A stretch of 64,000 nucleotides of DNA from the NCBI GenBank assembly GCA_963210315.1, contig OY723243.1:372001-436000 (forward strand). Reading direction: 5' to 3'. The DNA comes from Rhynchopus euleeides (Eukaryota > Euglenozoa > Diplonemea > Diplonemida > Diplonemidae). The notes beneath the pieces are model-generated. The model searched no databases. It saw nothing but the letters and a program-made list of their open reading frames with translations, and was not told the DNA's origin. Both the position numbers and the translations under genes were made by a program. Shown here piece by piece: positions 40,927-52,406 of the stretch (position 1 is the stretch's first letter; each line of letters starts with the position of its first letter).

Positions 40927-42502
40927 ATTTAATACGGTGTGTAGTGGGGAGGGGTGTGGGGTGTGGTGGGGGGTTTGCACTACAGAGGGAATATGCCCGG
41001 GCTGCTTCGGGGGAGGGGGTGTCACGGGGCAAGGGTCCTGTCAGGGGGAGGTGGGGGGGGGGGGGGGGGTTGGTGAGGTCACACAACAGAAGAATCCGTG
41101 TGGTGTTGGTGGACACACCCGCGTCAGGCAGAGGGTTCGCGGAGCTTACCCAGTTGAGAGGGACGACCATGTGAGCCCCGGTGTGTTCTGGGGTGTGTGG
41201 TGACCACGTTTTGGGTGGGGAGAGACCCTGTGCGGATCATTCAACCCCCGCCCATCTCTATGGTGCAGTGTTCTGTGTGACCAGTGTGCAGTAGTGGAGA
41301 TCACATCAAGAGCGAGTGCTCGGTGGGTGTCTGCACTAATATGAAAAGATTCGTGCGTGTGTGTGTGTGCGCGGGTGAAGGCAACAAGCTGGGGGTCAAG
41401 AGGGGAGGAGGGGGAGGGCAAGAGATCATTTTCAGCACTCAGCGCAGGCGCCTCGGAATCACTCCATCCCACGCAATTTTGGTGTGCACTTTTTGTATTT
41501 TTTGGGTTTTTTGTGTGGTTTTGCCCTGGTATGTAATAATCAGGCTCGCAGCCCGCAATAGGCTATTTTTTTTGCTGCTGTTTTTTTAAAATTTTTTTTT
41601 GTAAAAAGCAGCTGTTGCTGCTTGTTGCTGGGTTTTTTTTACCGAATTTTGTGTCGCACCGTAAAATACTCGTTCTTTTTTTTTTCTTCTTCTTTTTACC
41701 TTTTTCATAAGCATTTCCTTCCTGTGGTTTCTTGTATGTTTCCAAGGCGCGTAAATACTTTTGGCTAGCGAGGGAGGGGGAGAGGTGAAGCTGTCAAAAC
41801 GCAAAAACCCAGACCCAGACCTCGGGAGCCTCAAGAGCCCCCCCTTGGGGATTGATGCACACACACCCCTCTGTCGCGCAAGTGCAACGCTGCGTTCTCA
41901 TCAGAGGTTGAGCGGTGCATTCCACACTTATATAAACTAGCCGTGTGGCACACACTTTCCGCTCCGATGAACTGCTTTGATCACCTGCGCCCCTCGCCTG
42001 GGCGGAGAGGAGGGCTAAGGGGGATGTAAAAGCCCTTCCCTCGACAGATGCGAATGTGTGCTTGCCTCCTCCCAGAGATCGGATCTCAGAGTCGCAGCGC
42101 TGTCCGCGTGTAACAAGATGGCGCAGCAACTCGCAAGAAACCAAACTGGCATGCCGTCCATTCTTTCCCGGCGGACGACAAGCAGCCGGCTTTGTGCAAG
42201 CCACATGACGCACACCCACACGTTCCTCGTTTTGTTTAGTGCAGGATGCACTGATAGCCAACACGAATGAGACCTCTATAGCGAGCTTTGTGGACAGCGC
42301 CACGTTTTGGTAGTGCAGACCGTTCTCGCCCACAGGAGACAAGGACGCCAGGCTCTGCTGCTCAGATCTGCATATCGGAACAGGCAGCACGGGGGTGACT
42401 CGATCCGCCCTGCAGTGCCCAGTGAAATTGATCCTGTTGCAGCAGGTGTACAGAACGCACCGAGCACCTGCGCTCTTGATGCGATCTCCGCTCCACAGGA
42501 CA

Positions 42503-42531
<29 letters not shown>
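40927..42531. other. Intergenic; no supported gene
   Basis: Poly-G near 41057-41070, T-rich runs at 41500-41700, a ttatataaact box at about 41929, and an (ac)n microsatellite at 42505-42532. A minus-strand frame of 246 codons (41794-42534) begins inside the microsatellite and has no motif, so it is not called. Confidence 0.5.
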
Positions 42532-42534
<3 letters not shown>

Positions 42535-42890
42535 GCCCTCAAGACTCTTGAAGCGGCCTGACTATTTAGTGTCTTCGTCGCAGCAAGGGGGCGATATATA
42601 CCACCCTTTTTATTGATTTCACGTGTCAGTGTTTGACTTTTTCGCAACTTCATTTCTTCCTTTTTCTCCCTCTCCAACCCCACCCGTGACACCACCAGGG
42701 TTTAGCTAGCCCTGGTCCGATTATCCCCGGTTCTTCGCTGAAGAGACGCGGCCGGGGGGAGGGGTACGAAGAGTACGCGTCGAAACCGGTGTCACGTCGT
42801 GTTGGGGAATCCTTCGGGAGTGCGATACTGAAGGGGAGGTGCTACTGCCCGTGCAGGGCGACACCGCCTTAAAACTTTATAACCACACAC
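42532..42890 (+). repeat. Leader repeat copy 1 (about 359 bp) upstream of the truncated LINE
   Basis: Almost identical to 43332-43689 (one T-run indel, few changes). It contains the hairpin accaggg...ccctggt and GC-rich pairing segments near ggaatccttcgggagtgcga. It starts right after the (ac)n tract. Between the copies, 42891-43331 is unique sequence without a recognisable gene. Confidence 0.9.
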
Positions 42891-43331
42891 AAACCCTCTA
42901 TTCCCCCAGGCCTGATGAGCAATCCCCCCTGCCTCATGTTGTGACTTCCTTTCTACCTTGCACAAAACATCCCATTTGCCCCTTTACTTCCTTCGAAAGT
43001 GTTGTGACTGCCCCCCCTTCCCCACCCCTCGGGAGTGCCACTCCTCTGGTGGTTAAAAGTGACCCGCCGTTGTGCCTTCGGCATCTGTTGCGTGTGCCGT
43101 CGTATGCTTCCTATGCACTAGTTATAGCTATCCGGGGGCGGCCTGCTGTCGCACCAGTGGGCTGCCCCACCTCTGCACCCTCGGTTTTTAAGATGTTCAC
43201 CACAGCGGAGAATGATCCCCTTCTCTGTGGCGATCGAGCCAAGCTGGACGAGGTTCGCCTTCGGGCGAAGGTCATGTGGGCGGACAAAAGGTGCCTGCTC
43301 CTGAGACTCATCAGCAACCTGTTTCTTCCTT

Positions 43332-43689
43332 CAAGCCCTCAAGACTCTTGAAGCGGCCTGACTATTTAGTGTCTTCGTCGCAGCAAGGGGGCGATATATA
43401 CCACCCTTTTTATTGATTTCACGTGTCAGTGTTTGACTTTTTCGCAACTTCATTTCTTCCTTTTCTCCCTCTCCAACCCCACCCGTGACACCACCAGGGT
43501 TTAGCTAGCCCTGGTCCGATTATCCCCGGTTCTTCGCTGAAGAGACGCGGCCGGGGGGAGGGGTACGAAGAGTACGCGTCGAAACCGGTGTCACGTCGTG
43601 TTGGGGAATCCTTCGGGAGTGCGATACTGAAGGGGAGGTGCTACTGCCCGTGCAGGGCGACACCGCCTTAAAACTTCATAACCACACAC
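43332..43689 (+). repeat. Leader repeat copy 2, next to the truncated LINE ORF
   Basis: Second copy of 42532-42890. It ends in an (ac)n tract that leads to the start of the LINE reading frame at 43733. It may be the promoter-bearing leader of the element, or a duplicated integration junction. Confidence 0.85.
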
Positions 43690-43732
43690 ACACACACACA
43701 CAGACTCTGCAGATTTCTCCCACGATACCGGG

Positions 43733-46486
43733 ATGGTAATATGCGCAGAGGTCAAGTCACATGTCTTCTCGACGTCCCCCGAGCCGTTGACCCCGATAGT
43801 CTACCGGACACGGGACGGCACGGCTACCCCCCTTCGACAGCGCGATAGCTTCGACTGCCTCGGGGCCATGCTGCATGCGCGCCCGCTCGAGGGACCCGAG
43901 GTGCCCAAATCGGGGCGCGTCGCCCGCCGAAAAGAGGGCGCAGAGCAGAACCTGCGCAGGACCTCGGCACTGCCCCTACCGGTGCAGTGGAAGGGGCAGG
44001 CAGCAGCGATGACAGCGGGGTCCAGGCTCTACTACGACGCCCTGGTCACCCGCTGGGAGGACGCCGACATCAGGCGATGGAGGGGGCTCTTCGTCGCCGC
44101 GCTGTGGTCCGGACCCCCCCGCAGGGCGCGGGAGGCTGTGCTGGATGTCCTCCACCATGCACATCGGGTGGACCCCGCCGTCGCCCCCCGCTACCGGCAG
44201 ATCACCACCTGGGCCATGCAGGTCAAGAAGTGGGGCCGCTGCAGGGTTCTGTCTGAGACGGCTTGGGATAGCAGAGTGAGGCTTACAGGGACAGGCCCCT
44301 TCGCGCTTTTCCGAGCGGCCCTTCGGTGGATAGGATGGAGCTGGAGCACGGCGACCACCCTATCTTACACTGATGAAGCGGGACGGAGCATAGTCTTCGA
44401 CCCCACCGCAGCAACAACGAGCGGATGGGGGATCTTCGCTCATGACCTCCGCCAGGCCCTACGTACACAGGTGGCCAAGGCGCTGGCTGGTCGTCGTGAC
44501 GACTTTGCGGGCGCTCAGCACGGCATCGACGGGCAAGCCACACGCTGCGTCCTGGAGGGAGAGGGCGCCGCGGTCACGGGATACCAACGGGGCCTCCTTC
44601 GTTCCGTCATTGCAGGGGCGGTGCCTGTCCGAGGGCGCACGGGGCAGGGCGGGATCTGCCGATACTGCAACGCAGGCACCCCCGAGACGGTGATGCACCT
44701 ATGGTGGGAGTGCTCCGCGTGGGACCCAATCCGACAAAACCACCCCATTACGGCTGTGGACCGGTCAACCTGGCCACCTTGCTTGGCGTTATGCGGGGTG
44801 GCGCCCGCCTTTAGACACGGCATCCCGGAGGACAGGCAGCCCCTGCCACTATCCTTCGCACGCAGGGTGGATATAGTGGCGCAGCTGCACCGCTACTTCA
44901 TTGCAATCCTCTCGGCGCGGCAGGAGAAAGATGGACTGCTCGACCGCTCCGCGCGCCACCACCGCACCCTTCACTATCCATGGGGGTGGTGCACACCCAA
45001 CCCCGAACAGGCCTGCATCCCTGTGCGGGCGCCGTCCACTGTCAAACAGACGTGGGGCAAGTGCCCCCCGGAGCTGTGGGTGGCCCTCTGCGACTGGCTG
45101 CGGGGCCTGAAATGGGGGCCGCAGGGAGGGGAGCACACCGTGACCCTCATGGAGTTGGCTGTCGACTTCGAGCTGTCGACCGGCCTCACCCTCCCAGAAG
45201 TCGAAACGCGCCGCATCCGCCCCCACACACCTGACCCCCCTGAGAGGGGGCCGCGGGAGGCCCGCCCACGCATCCCCGAGGGCGCATCCCCGGGGCTCAC
45301 CCTCTACTTCGACGGCGGAGCAAGGGACAACGGCACCCCCTTCGCCCTGGCGGGTGCAGGTGCGGTGCTCTACCGAGACGGCCTCAAGGTGTCGGAAGAG
45401 ATCCTCCCTCTGCTGAACGTACGCAGCAACAACATCGCTGAGTACGAAGGGGTTCGGGCGGGCCTACGGCTGCTCAGAAGGGGCGACCCGCCCCCTGAGG
45501 GGAACGTTACGGTGCGGGGTGACTCGCAGGTGGTGCTGCGACACCTAAAAGGGGAAGCGGTTTGCCGCGATAAATCCCTCCGCCCCCTCTTCCTCAGCAC
45601 GGCACGGCTGGCTGCCGACCTCGGGCCCCGGATCACCCTTACGTATGAGCACGTGAAAAGGGAACTCAACGTCGATGCGGACGCCCTGAGCAACGCCGCC
45701 ATGGACGAGGCTGAGAGGCAGGGGGAGACCTCGCAGGAGCAGCTGCGGCAGGACTTCGCAGCCTTCCAGAAGAGCATCCTGGGCAAGGCTCACTCGTTGA
45801 GGCAGCTCTGCGAGGTGGTGCGCAAGACTTCCAAGCAACCATGGCACTGTGGCCACACTGCGAGCTCCACTGTCCTCACCGCGATCGGGGGAACCGTGGC
45901 AGGGGGCCTGTCCAGGAGAGCCCAGCTCAGCCCAGCCACCGAGTCGGTGATGCGCAGCCTCCAAGCGCACACGGCAGGCCCGGGCTTGAACCAGCGGGAC
46001 ACAGCCTTCCACTCCCGCGGCATGGCGTGGGCCGCAACCTTCGCACCGCAGCCCCACTACCCAGAGGGGTGGCAGCAAGCGGCCCAGCAATGGACTGCCA
46101 GCAGCCGGCAAGCCAACGCCCGGACAGGACGGTCATGGGAACGACGGGGCGCTGCTCCCCGGACTGCCCCCCCTGGAGCCAGACGGAACGCGAAGATGCT
46201 TACCTGCGCTCTGCACTGGAAACCCCGCTGCGTGGACTGCCGGCGCCGGCGCCTCTCGGAAGAGGACTGCTGCCGGGACCACCACGGGAAGAACGACGGC
46301 TTGCAAGTCACCATGGAATTTTGCAAGACGCATCGCATGGGCCGGTGCGGGGACTGCCACAGCAGTGCGAAATCACTCACACACTGTTGCGGCACGCACC
46401 ACGCTGGCTATGCCTCACGCCCTCCTCGGAGTGGCACTGAGTTGGCCCCACACTCTAACCCGAGTGGGGCATCCGCTGTGACGTAG
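43733..46486 (+). CDS. 5'-truncated LINE ORF2: zinc finger, RNase H and Cys-rich tail, RT missing
   Basis: A 917-residue frame. The first residues (DSFDCLGAML) resemble the segment just after the RT thumb, and no RT catalytic box is present, so the reverse transcriptase has been lost. At about residue 310-330, CRYCNAGTPETVMHLWWEC is the C-C-H-C finger that follows RT in many LINEs. An RNase HI domain lies at about 522-660: LYFDGGARDNG, NNIAEYEGV, VRGDSQVVL and NVDADALSNA supply the acidic residues. The C-terminus (about 820-900) is rich in paired Cys and His (CALHWKPRCVDC, CCRDHHGK, CGDCHSSAKSLTHCC). The long intact frame after truncation is notable. The start ATG follows the leader repeat. 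Confidence 0.82.
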   Translation: MVICAEVKSHVFSTSPEPLTPIVYRTRDGTATPLRQRDSFDCLGAMLHARPLEGPEVPKSGRVARRKEGAEQNLRRTSALPLPVQWKGQAAAMTAGSRLYYDALVTRWEDADIRRWRGLFVAALWSGPPRRAREAVLDVLHHAHRVDPAVAPRYRQITTWAMQVKKWGRCRVLSETAWDSRVRLTGTGPFALFRAALRWIGWSWSTATTLSYTDEAGRSIVFDPTAATTSGWGIFAHDLRQALRTQVAKALAGRRDDFAGAQHGIDGQATRCVLEGEGAAVTGYQRGLLRSVIAGAVPVRGRTGQGGICRYCNAGTPETVMHLWWECSAWDPIRQNHPITAVDRSTWPPCLALCGVAPAFRHGIPEDRQPLPLSFARRVDIVAQLHRYFIAILSARQEKDGLLDRSARHHRTLHYPWGWCTPNPEQACIPVRAPSTVKQTWGKCPPELWVALCDWLRGLKWGPQGGEHTVTLMELAVDFELSTGLTLPEVETRRIRPHTPDPPERGPREARPRIPEGASPGLTLYFDGGARDNGTPFALAGAGAVLYRDGLKVSEEILPLLNVRSNNIAEYEGVRAGLRLLRRGDPPPEGNVTVRGDSQVVLRHLKGEAVCRDKSLRPLFLSTARLAADLGPRITLTYEHVKRELNVDADALSNAAMDEAERQGETSQEQLRQDFAAFQKSILGKAHSLRQLCEVVRKTSKQPWHCGHTASSTVLTAIGGTVAGGLSRRAQLSPATESVMRSLQAHTAGPGLNQRDTAFHSRGMAWAATFAPQPHYPEGWQQAAQQWTASSRQANARTGRSWERRGAAPRTAPPGARRNAKMLTCALHWKPRCVDCRRRRLSEEDCCRDHHGKNDGLQVTMEFCKTHRMGRCGDCHSSAKSLTHCCGTHHAGYASRPPRSGTELAPHSNPSGASAVT

Positions 46487-47485
46487 GGGTGGGCGGGGAG
46501 TGGGCACAGATCCGCGCAGGGTTACCCACTTAAAACCACTATCACTACACACACACACACCTCCTCCCCCCCTCCCCGCCCAACCATCGTATTCATCTCG
46601 CCTCTCTGCTGGGTGGATATTTTCTTTCGGTTTTCTTCGCCCCCCTCCCCACCCCCACTCCCGCAGGGTGCGCCCAACACACACACTGCGTGACCCCCCC
46701 CCCCCCCCCGGATGACCCGAAGCAAGGCGGCTCCGGGAGCGCCCGCTGCTGATGGGACCACCACTGCAACACACCAACGACGCGGATCCCGTGCAACAGA
46801 CCCACGGGCAGACAGATGAGGCTGCGGGATGGAACACCAAAATAAGACAGACGCTGCGCACGCACACAGAGAGATCAAAGAAAGGAGACTAGGCGTGCGG
46901 AAGCTGAAGAACGCCATCGGAACAAAGCACACAGAAAATCACCGGTGCGGGACTGCCCGAGCTGGGAAAGGGAAGCACGAGGGGGTGGGGAAGAGGGGGG
47001 GGGGGGTGTGGCAGTCTTTTGCAAGGGGCGGGGGGGGGGGGGGGAATACAGACAAGGCACCCACCACCCTTCAGGCGGATTGGCAGGTGTGTGTCCGTGC
47101 CATACCAATGCTGACTGGTTTGGTGTTGTTGAACCGCACTGTTATTTTGAACAATTTTTGGGCTATCCCCGACCGAGGTGATGCTGATCTGGGTTCATCT
47201 GGCCGCACGGTTGGCATTTTTCTTGGGATCGACGACCACGACGATTGTCACGTCAAGCTACTGTAATGTTTGTCTGTTTTCTGACAGAGAGCTCTTGGGT
47301 GGGGGGGGGTGGGGCATGGCCTTTTTTCACCCTGCAAAAGCGATTCTTGTGAGGCACACATCATAAAGAAAGACCGCCTTTTTCCCCCATTCTCACTCAC
47401 CTCAGCGTTTCTGAAGACGAAAAGCTCCCCTATACCCTCCCCTTCACCAGCGTTTCGTGTTGGCAAAAAAAATCCCCCCCCCCCT
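46487..47485. other. 3' flank of LINE ORF; simple sequence, no supported gene
   Basis: Includes an (ac)n tract near 46548, long C runs near 46686-46710 and G runs near 46998 and 47030-47043. The only long frame (46829-47266) crosses these runs and is not convincing. Confidence 0.5.
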
Positions 47486-47487
47486 AG

Positions 47488-50400
47488 GCATAGGGTGCGG
47501 GCGATTCGCCTATCGCCCTATATTCGCCCAACCGGGTTCGAGCCTCGATTATCGCGTATCGAATCGCCTTATCGCCCATTATCGCCCGATTATCGCCAAA
47601 TTATCGCCCAGTATCGCCCGTTTTCTTTCACACTTTCTGAAGGGGTCTTCAGCTAGTGGTGAGTGGGTTACCGCTCTACTGACCCTGGGTCCCACAGGGC
47701 CCTGTGACCTCGTCAACAACTGGGCCAAGACCTAGGATTCTGCATCAGAAATCAGCTTCTGACCACTGACGTCATGTGGGTGGGTAACTTCCTCGGTCAA
47801 AACCCGTGAGGAACTGGGCATTGTCCCAGATCCTGACCTCGCTCAGGACCTGTTCACTCGCCGTTACTAGGAGCACTCGTGAGCATGAAGCGGGTACACC
47901 TTAGTGTTGAAGGAGATGCGTGGTCCTAGTGTAGTCGGTCTGAATGGGAGGATGAACTCCGTACGTTTGAGATGACTCATTGCATAGCCCACAGGAAGCT
48001 TCACGGCTGATCTGAGACCTGGGGCGGTTCTGACCCTGGTCACAGAGTCATCACCCACTGAGAACACTGGAGCAGAGGGCTTGATCTAGGTCAGGAACCG
48101 GGTCTTCACTGAGGCAATGACCCACTCACCACCTCAGCAGTGATCTGACGTCCCTGGCCGCCATTTTGCCCCCAAAAATACGACGGAAAAATTATCGCCC
48201 ACTTATCGCCTTGACAGAATGGGCGATAACGAGGGCGATAATTTTTGCGATTTGGGCGATAACCGACACGGTGGGCTAATGAAAAAAATAGTACTATAAA
48301 TAGTGACATGTCGACTATAATAGTCACTATATAGTTGACATGTCGACTATTATAGTCACAAAATAGTCGACATGTCGACTATAATAGTCACTATATAGTC
48401 GACATGTCGACTATAATAGTCACAAAATAGTCGACATGTCGACTATTTTGTGACTATTATAGTCGACATGTCAACTATAATAGTGACTATATTTAGTGAC
48501 ATGCGACTAAAATAGTGACTATTATAGTCGACATGTCGACTATATTGTCAGTAAGTGCTCAGTATGCAGTGACCACTTAGTTCTATGTGGACATCGAAGT
48601 CCACTAAGTGTCGAGTAAACGTCCGGGACATGTCACTAAGTGTCCAGTAAAACGCTTTTTTGGCCAGTATATGGCCGGAACTGCGACTATATTGACTGAC
48701 ACGCAACTAACATGTCAGTATTATAGTGGATGCGCAGTCAACATGTCAGCATTTACTGAACATGTCCACTATTATAGTGTACGCATGCACACATGTCCAG
48801 GATATAGTGAACATGTTCACTATAATAGTCACTATTTTAGTGACATGTCGACTATTATAGTCACTATTATAGTCGACATTGTCTGTGACCAGTCTGCAAG
48901 TTCATGCCAAGTGCAATACTCAGCACTCTCAAGGCTCGCCGCCCAACACGAATTGGGAGACGGCCCCATATGAGTGGAGCGGTTCCACCTTTGGGAGACG
49001 CCTTGGCGCTTTTCCCTAGTGAACGAGGTGATCCCAAGGTAAAAATGAGTAAACGGGCAGCATGCCGTTCCACATTTTTCCCTCGTGAGGGCGACCCCCT
49101 TGCAACGCAAGGTGAAAAATGAAGAAACGGGCAGCATGCCGTTCCACATTTTTCGTCACTGGGTTGGCCCTCGATCAACAAACGAGAGCGCACCACAAGT
49201 CTCGGCATTATCTGCCTTGAGAACCTCTGCATGGACAGGAACCGGAAGCCCCCTGTGTAGCGGAGTGCTTCAGCAGAGACCCGGCACACACCTTCCCAGT
49301 GGCGCTCCAGGCATTTGCCGAGCTAGTGTATTGTATCAACTGTTATAATAATAATGAGAAAACATCCATGGGTAAGCAGGGAAAACCCTGCTGTGGGGGA
49401 CAGAATCGACGTGTTTCTTTGAAGAAACAACAACCTGCGGGTTACCGCTGGGGCCGATGTCCAAAGGGGCGCAACACCACAGGGGGTGCCACACCGCTTG
49501 TCTTGGGAAGTTCTTCACCTTTGGTGAAGGCGGAGTGTTCATATAAGCAAAATTTACGTACACAAGCAGCGCTCAACCATACACCAGCAAACCAAGCAGG
49601 TAGCTGCCGAAGGATCGGTTCGTGCACCTGAGTCTGTACTCTATCTGATCTATTCCGGCTTTTCATGCTTGTCCTTTCAGGCCGGAGGTCTCTCTCTCAA
49701 GGCATATAGTCATTCTCCCTTTGCCACAGACCAGTGGGAGTATGTTTATGTGGAGTCACCTAGAGTCACAGTTATTCGGTGCCACCACGAGAGAGAGTCC
49801 AGATTCAGACCGTGTGTCATCCTCTTCCACGGCCAGGCAGAGCTTGCGCGGGGGCAAGATGGCTGAGTTGCCGGGCGTCTACAGATGCTCCACACACACG
49901 ACGAGCGCCAGCAGGAGTACTGGTTTCCGACCGATTCCCGACCACCTCTAATTCCACAAGGGCGCAGGCAGCCATATGGGGGTTTTCATTCCATTCCCAG
50001 ACATCCGAACATAGTCACCTAGGGGGGCCACCACGCAAGGCCGCTGACATGCACAGTCTCACGCCGCTTTGTGTACGTAAATCTGCACCCAAAGTTGCCC
50101 TGCCCCACCGCCCCCCAACCGCCCGGTAGGTAAGACCCTCGGGGTGCTGCATCCCCATCATCGGGTCACCTAAACTTTCGGCAAAAAAGCACTCCGTCTT
50201 GAACTTTAAAAATCTGAAAATTCTGAAAAAGAAAAGCAGCGCAAAGCAAGGCAACAAGGGAGCAATGCGATGGGTGGGGGCACGAGCTTGCACAGGGAAG
50301 GGCCGGGGCCGGGCAGGGTCGGGGTCGGGGTTATTTTAAATAGCTGAAGAATCAGCCATGGTTCTGAGCAATGTCAAGAACATTGCTCTTTGTATTCACT

Positions 50401-51255
50401 CTTTTGACATACTGGTAACAACATGTCAATTTCGACACACGTCTGTACTTCGCCCACGAAATGACCCAAACTTCGTGTGCTTCATTTTTGAACGATTTGA
50501 ACGATTTTTGGCCGTGCTCGTAGCATTCCCCGTTGAGGGGGTCGCTATTTCGTGTTCTCCTGGCCGCACGGAGGCATTGCCTTTTTTGGGGCCGTCTGTG
50601 TGATGCCAGGATCGAAGGTCTCAGTTTTTCGACGATTTCCTTCGAAAATGAAAGGTTCCAGACCACAAGGACCAGATTTTGGGGCCAGATTTTTTTTTGA
50701 GGTGAATTTTCACCAAGGCCAAAACGCCAAACTCGCGGGGCCGTTTTAGCGCGTTTTAGGCCTCAAAACAGGCTCAAAACTCAAAAATTCCTTCGAAATT
50801 GGGCTCAAACGTGCAAAATGGACCCATCCGAAAAAAAAAATCGAAAAGGGTCCCCCTATACATGTCGACTATTATAGTGGTCTCATAGTGGCACGTGCGA
50901 CTATTATAGTCGCATGTCCACTATAATAGTCACTATTTTAGTGACATGTCGACTATTATAGTGACTATAATAGTCGCATGTCCACTATTATAGTCACTAT
51001 TATAGTGGACATGCGACTATTTTACTTACATGTCGACTATAATAGTTGACATGTCCACTATTTGTCACTATGTGTCCACTATAATTTAGATTGTGTCCAG
51101 TATGTGTCGAGTGAGTCGGAAACATTAGTCACTATCCCATTTCCATATAGTACTATGTGTTCAGTAAGTTGTCACTATATAGTGGCAATTTATAGTGCAC
51201 AAAATAGTGATCACTTTCTCATTAGCCCACCGTGGAATCGCCCGCACCCTATGCC
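47488..51255. mobile_element. TA-flanked element V, interrupted by element T
   Basis: Ends ggcatagggtgcgggcgatt and complement, TA at 47486-47487 and 51256-51257. Arrays of ttatcgccc (left) and gggcgataa (right) lie inside the ends. With T and one GA removed, the right arm matches the left arm for about 30 bp, leaving an element of about 0.8 kb. Confidence 0.8.
48267..51234. mobile_element. 3-kb element T, same cacggtggg end class as G1, nested in V
   Basis: Ends cacggtgggctaatga and complement; GA duplicated at 48265-48266 and 51235-51236. Its first nine bases match those of G1. Arrays of tagtcgacatgtcgactata occupy 48296-48560 and 50860-51060. The middle (48900-50850) has short frames only, with a 34-bp direct repeat around gggcagcatgccgttccaca near 49048 and 49128. 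Confidence 0.78.
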
Positions 51256-51257
51256 TA

Positions 51258-52404
51258 GGGGGGGTCAAATGCCCCCCTTTTACGTGGATAAACACGATTT
51301 TTCAAAAAACCGGCGCAGAGGCCCCAAAGCCCCCGTAAACCCTCCAAACCCCCCCAGATCGGTCCGGAAACCCATCGAACCCCACTTTTCCACCATTCCG
51401 GGCACCTCAGGTGCCCGAATTGGGGTACCTAAATTTTGTGCCACCGTTTGGTACCGTACAGTGCCACTGTGTGGGAGGTTGGAAAAGAAAATGCCCCAAC
51501 ACACCACATCTGAGGGTTGCAATGCATGTTGCTTGCCAACCACGTCATCCGGTGGGTGTCAGGCGCTATGTAGGTGGCATTAGCCAGGTCTTCGATGAGT
51601 TCTGGCTTGTATATGTACCTCCCTGCCTGCGGCACAGGCACTGCCTTTGTCCCCCACACCAGCCACAGAGAGCGTATTGTACTCGGTCCACGGTTGCTGA
51701 TTCATTGTGATGCATTGTATCCTCGAGTGAACGTCACACACTAGTGGCACCACCACCCGCCATCCGAGAGCTGTATTGGCTTTGCGCGCTTCCGTTGCAT
51801 TCACCTCGCCACGCATATTGCACTGTTCAGTACCAGTGCTCCTGGGCCAGGCAAAGTAGACCGCAGCAACTACCAATTCTGGCACAATGGGTACCACGAC
51901 AGCGCACTTCGTGTGTTCCCGGAATGTACAGCTCGTGTTGCAACAGTCGTCGTCAACACATCCCGGTTGTGGAGCACTGCTGCACAGGAATCACACGACC
52001 ATCTGGACTTGTTCCGTACCTACAGGCAGCTCCCGGTGCATGGTGGCAGGGAGGTATGTATACAAGCCAGAACACATCGAAGACCTGGCTAATGCCACCT
52101 ACATAGCGCCTGACACCCACCGGATGACGTGGTTGGCAAGCAACATGCATTGCAACCCTCAGATGTGGTGTGTTGGGGCATTTTCTTTTCCAACCTCCCA
52201 CACAGTGGCACTGTACGGTACCAAACGGTGGCACAAAATTTAGGTACCCCAATTCGGGCACCTGAGGTGCCCGGAATGGTGGAAAAGTGGGGTTCGATGG
52301 GTTTCCGGACCGATCTGGGGGGGTTTGGAGGGTTTACGGGGGCTTTGGGGCCTCTGCGCCGGTTTTTTGAAAAATCGTGTTTGTCACCCCCATTTGACCC
52401 CCCC
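51258..52404. mobile_element. Foldback element U with about 370-bp inverted arms
   Basis: The left arm 51258-51625 is a near-perfect reverse complement of 52040-52404; TA at 51256-51257 and 52405-52406. Each arm encodes, reading toward the element end, the same roughly 65-codon open segment (YIAPDTHRMTWLASNMHC ... ALYGTKRWHKI then stop). The centre (51630-52035) is unique. It shares its left TA with the right end of V, so V inserted at the boundary. Confidence 0.82.
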
Positions 52405-52406
52405 TA

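Noticed and set aside
41794..42534. 246-codon minus-strand frame
   Set aside because: Starts in an (ac)n microsatellite giving a Cys-Val run and shows no domain.
42532..43689. LTR interpretation of the two 358-bp direct repeats
   Set aside because: Only 441 bp of unique sequence lie between them, there are no primer-binding or polypurine features, and the adjacent ORF is LINE-type.
47535..47560. Second T-loop-like ggttcgagcc
   Set aside because: Lies within the subterminal array of element V and has no cloverleaf partners.
48296..48560. CRISPR-like regular repeats
   Set aside because: No unique spacers; words are overlapping palindromes in a eukaryotic transposon end.
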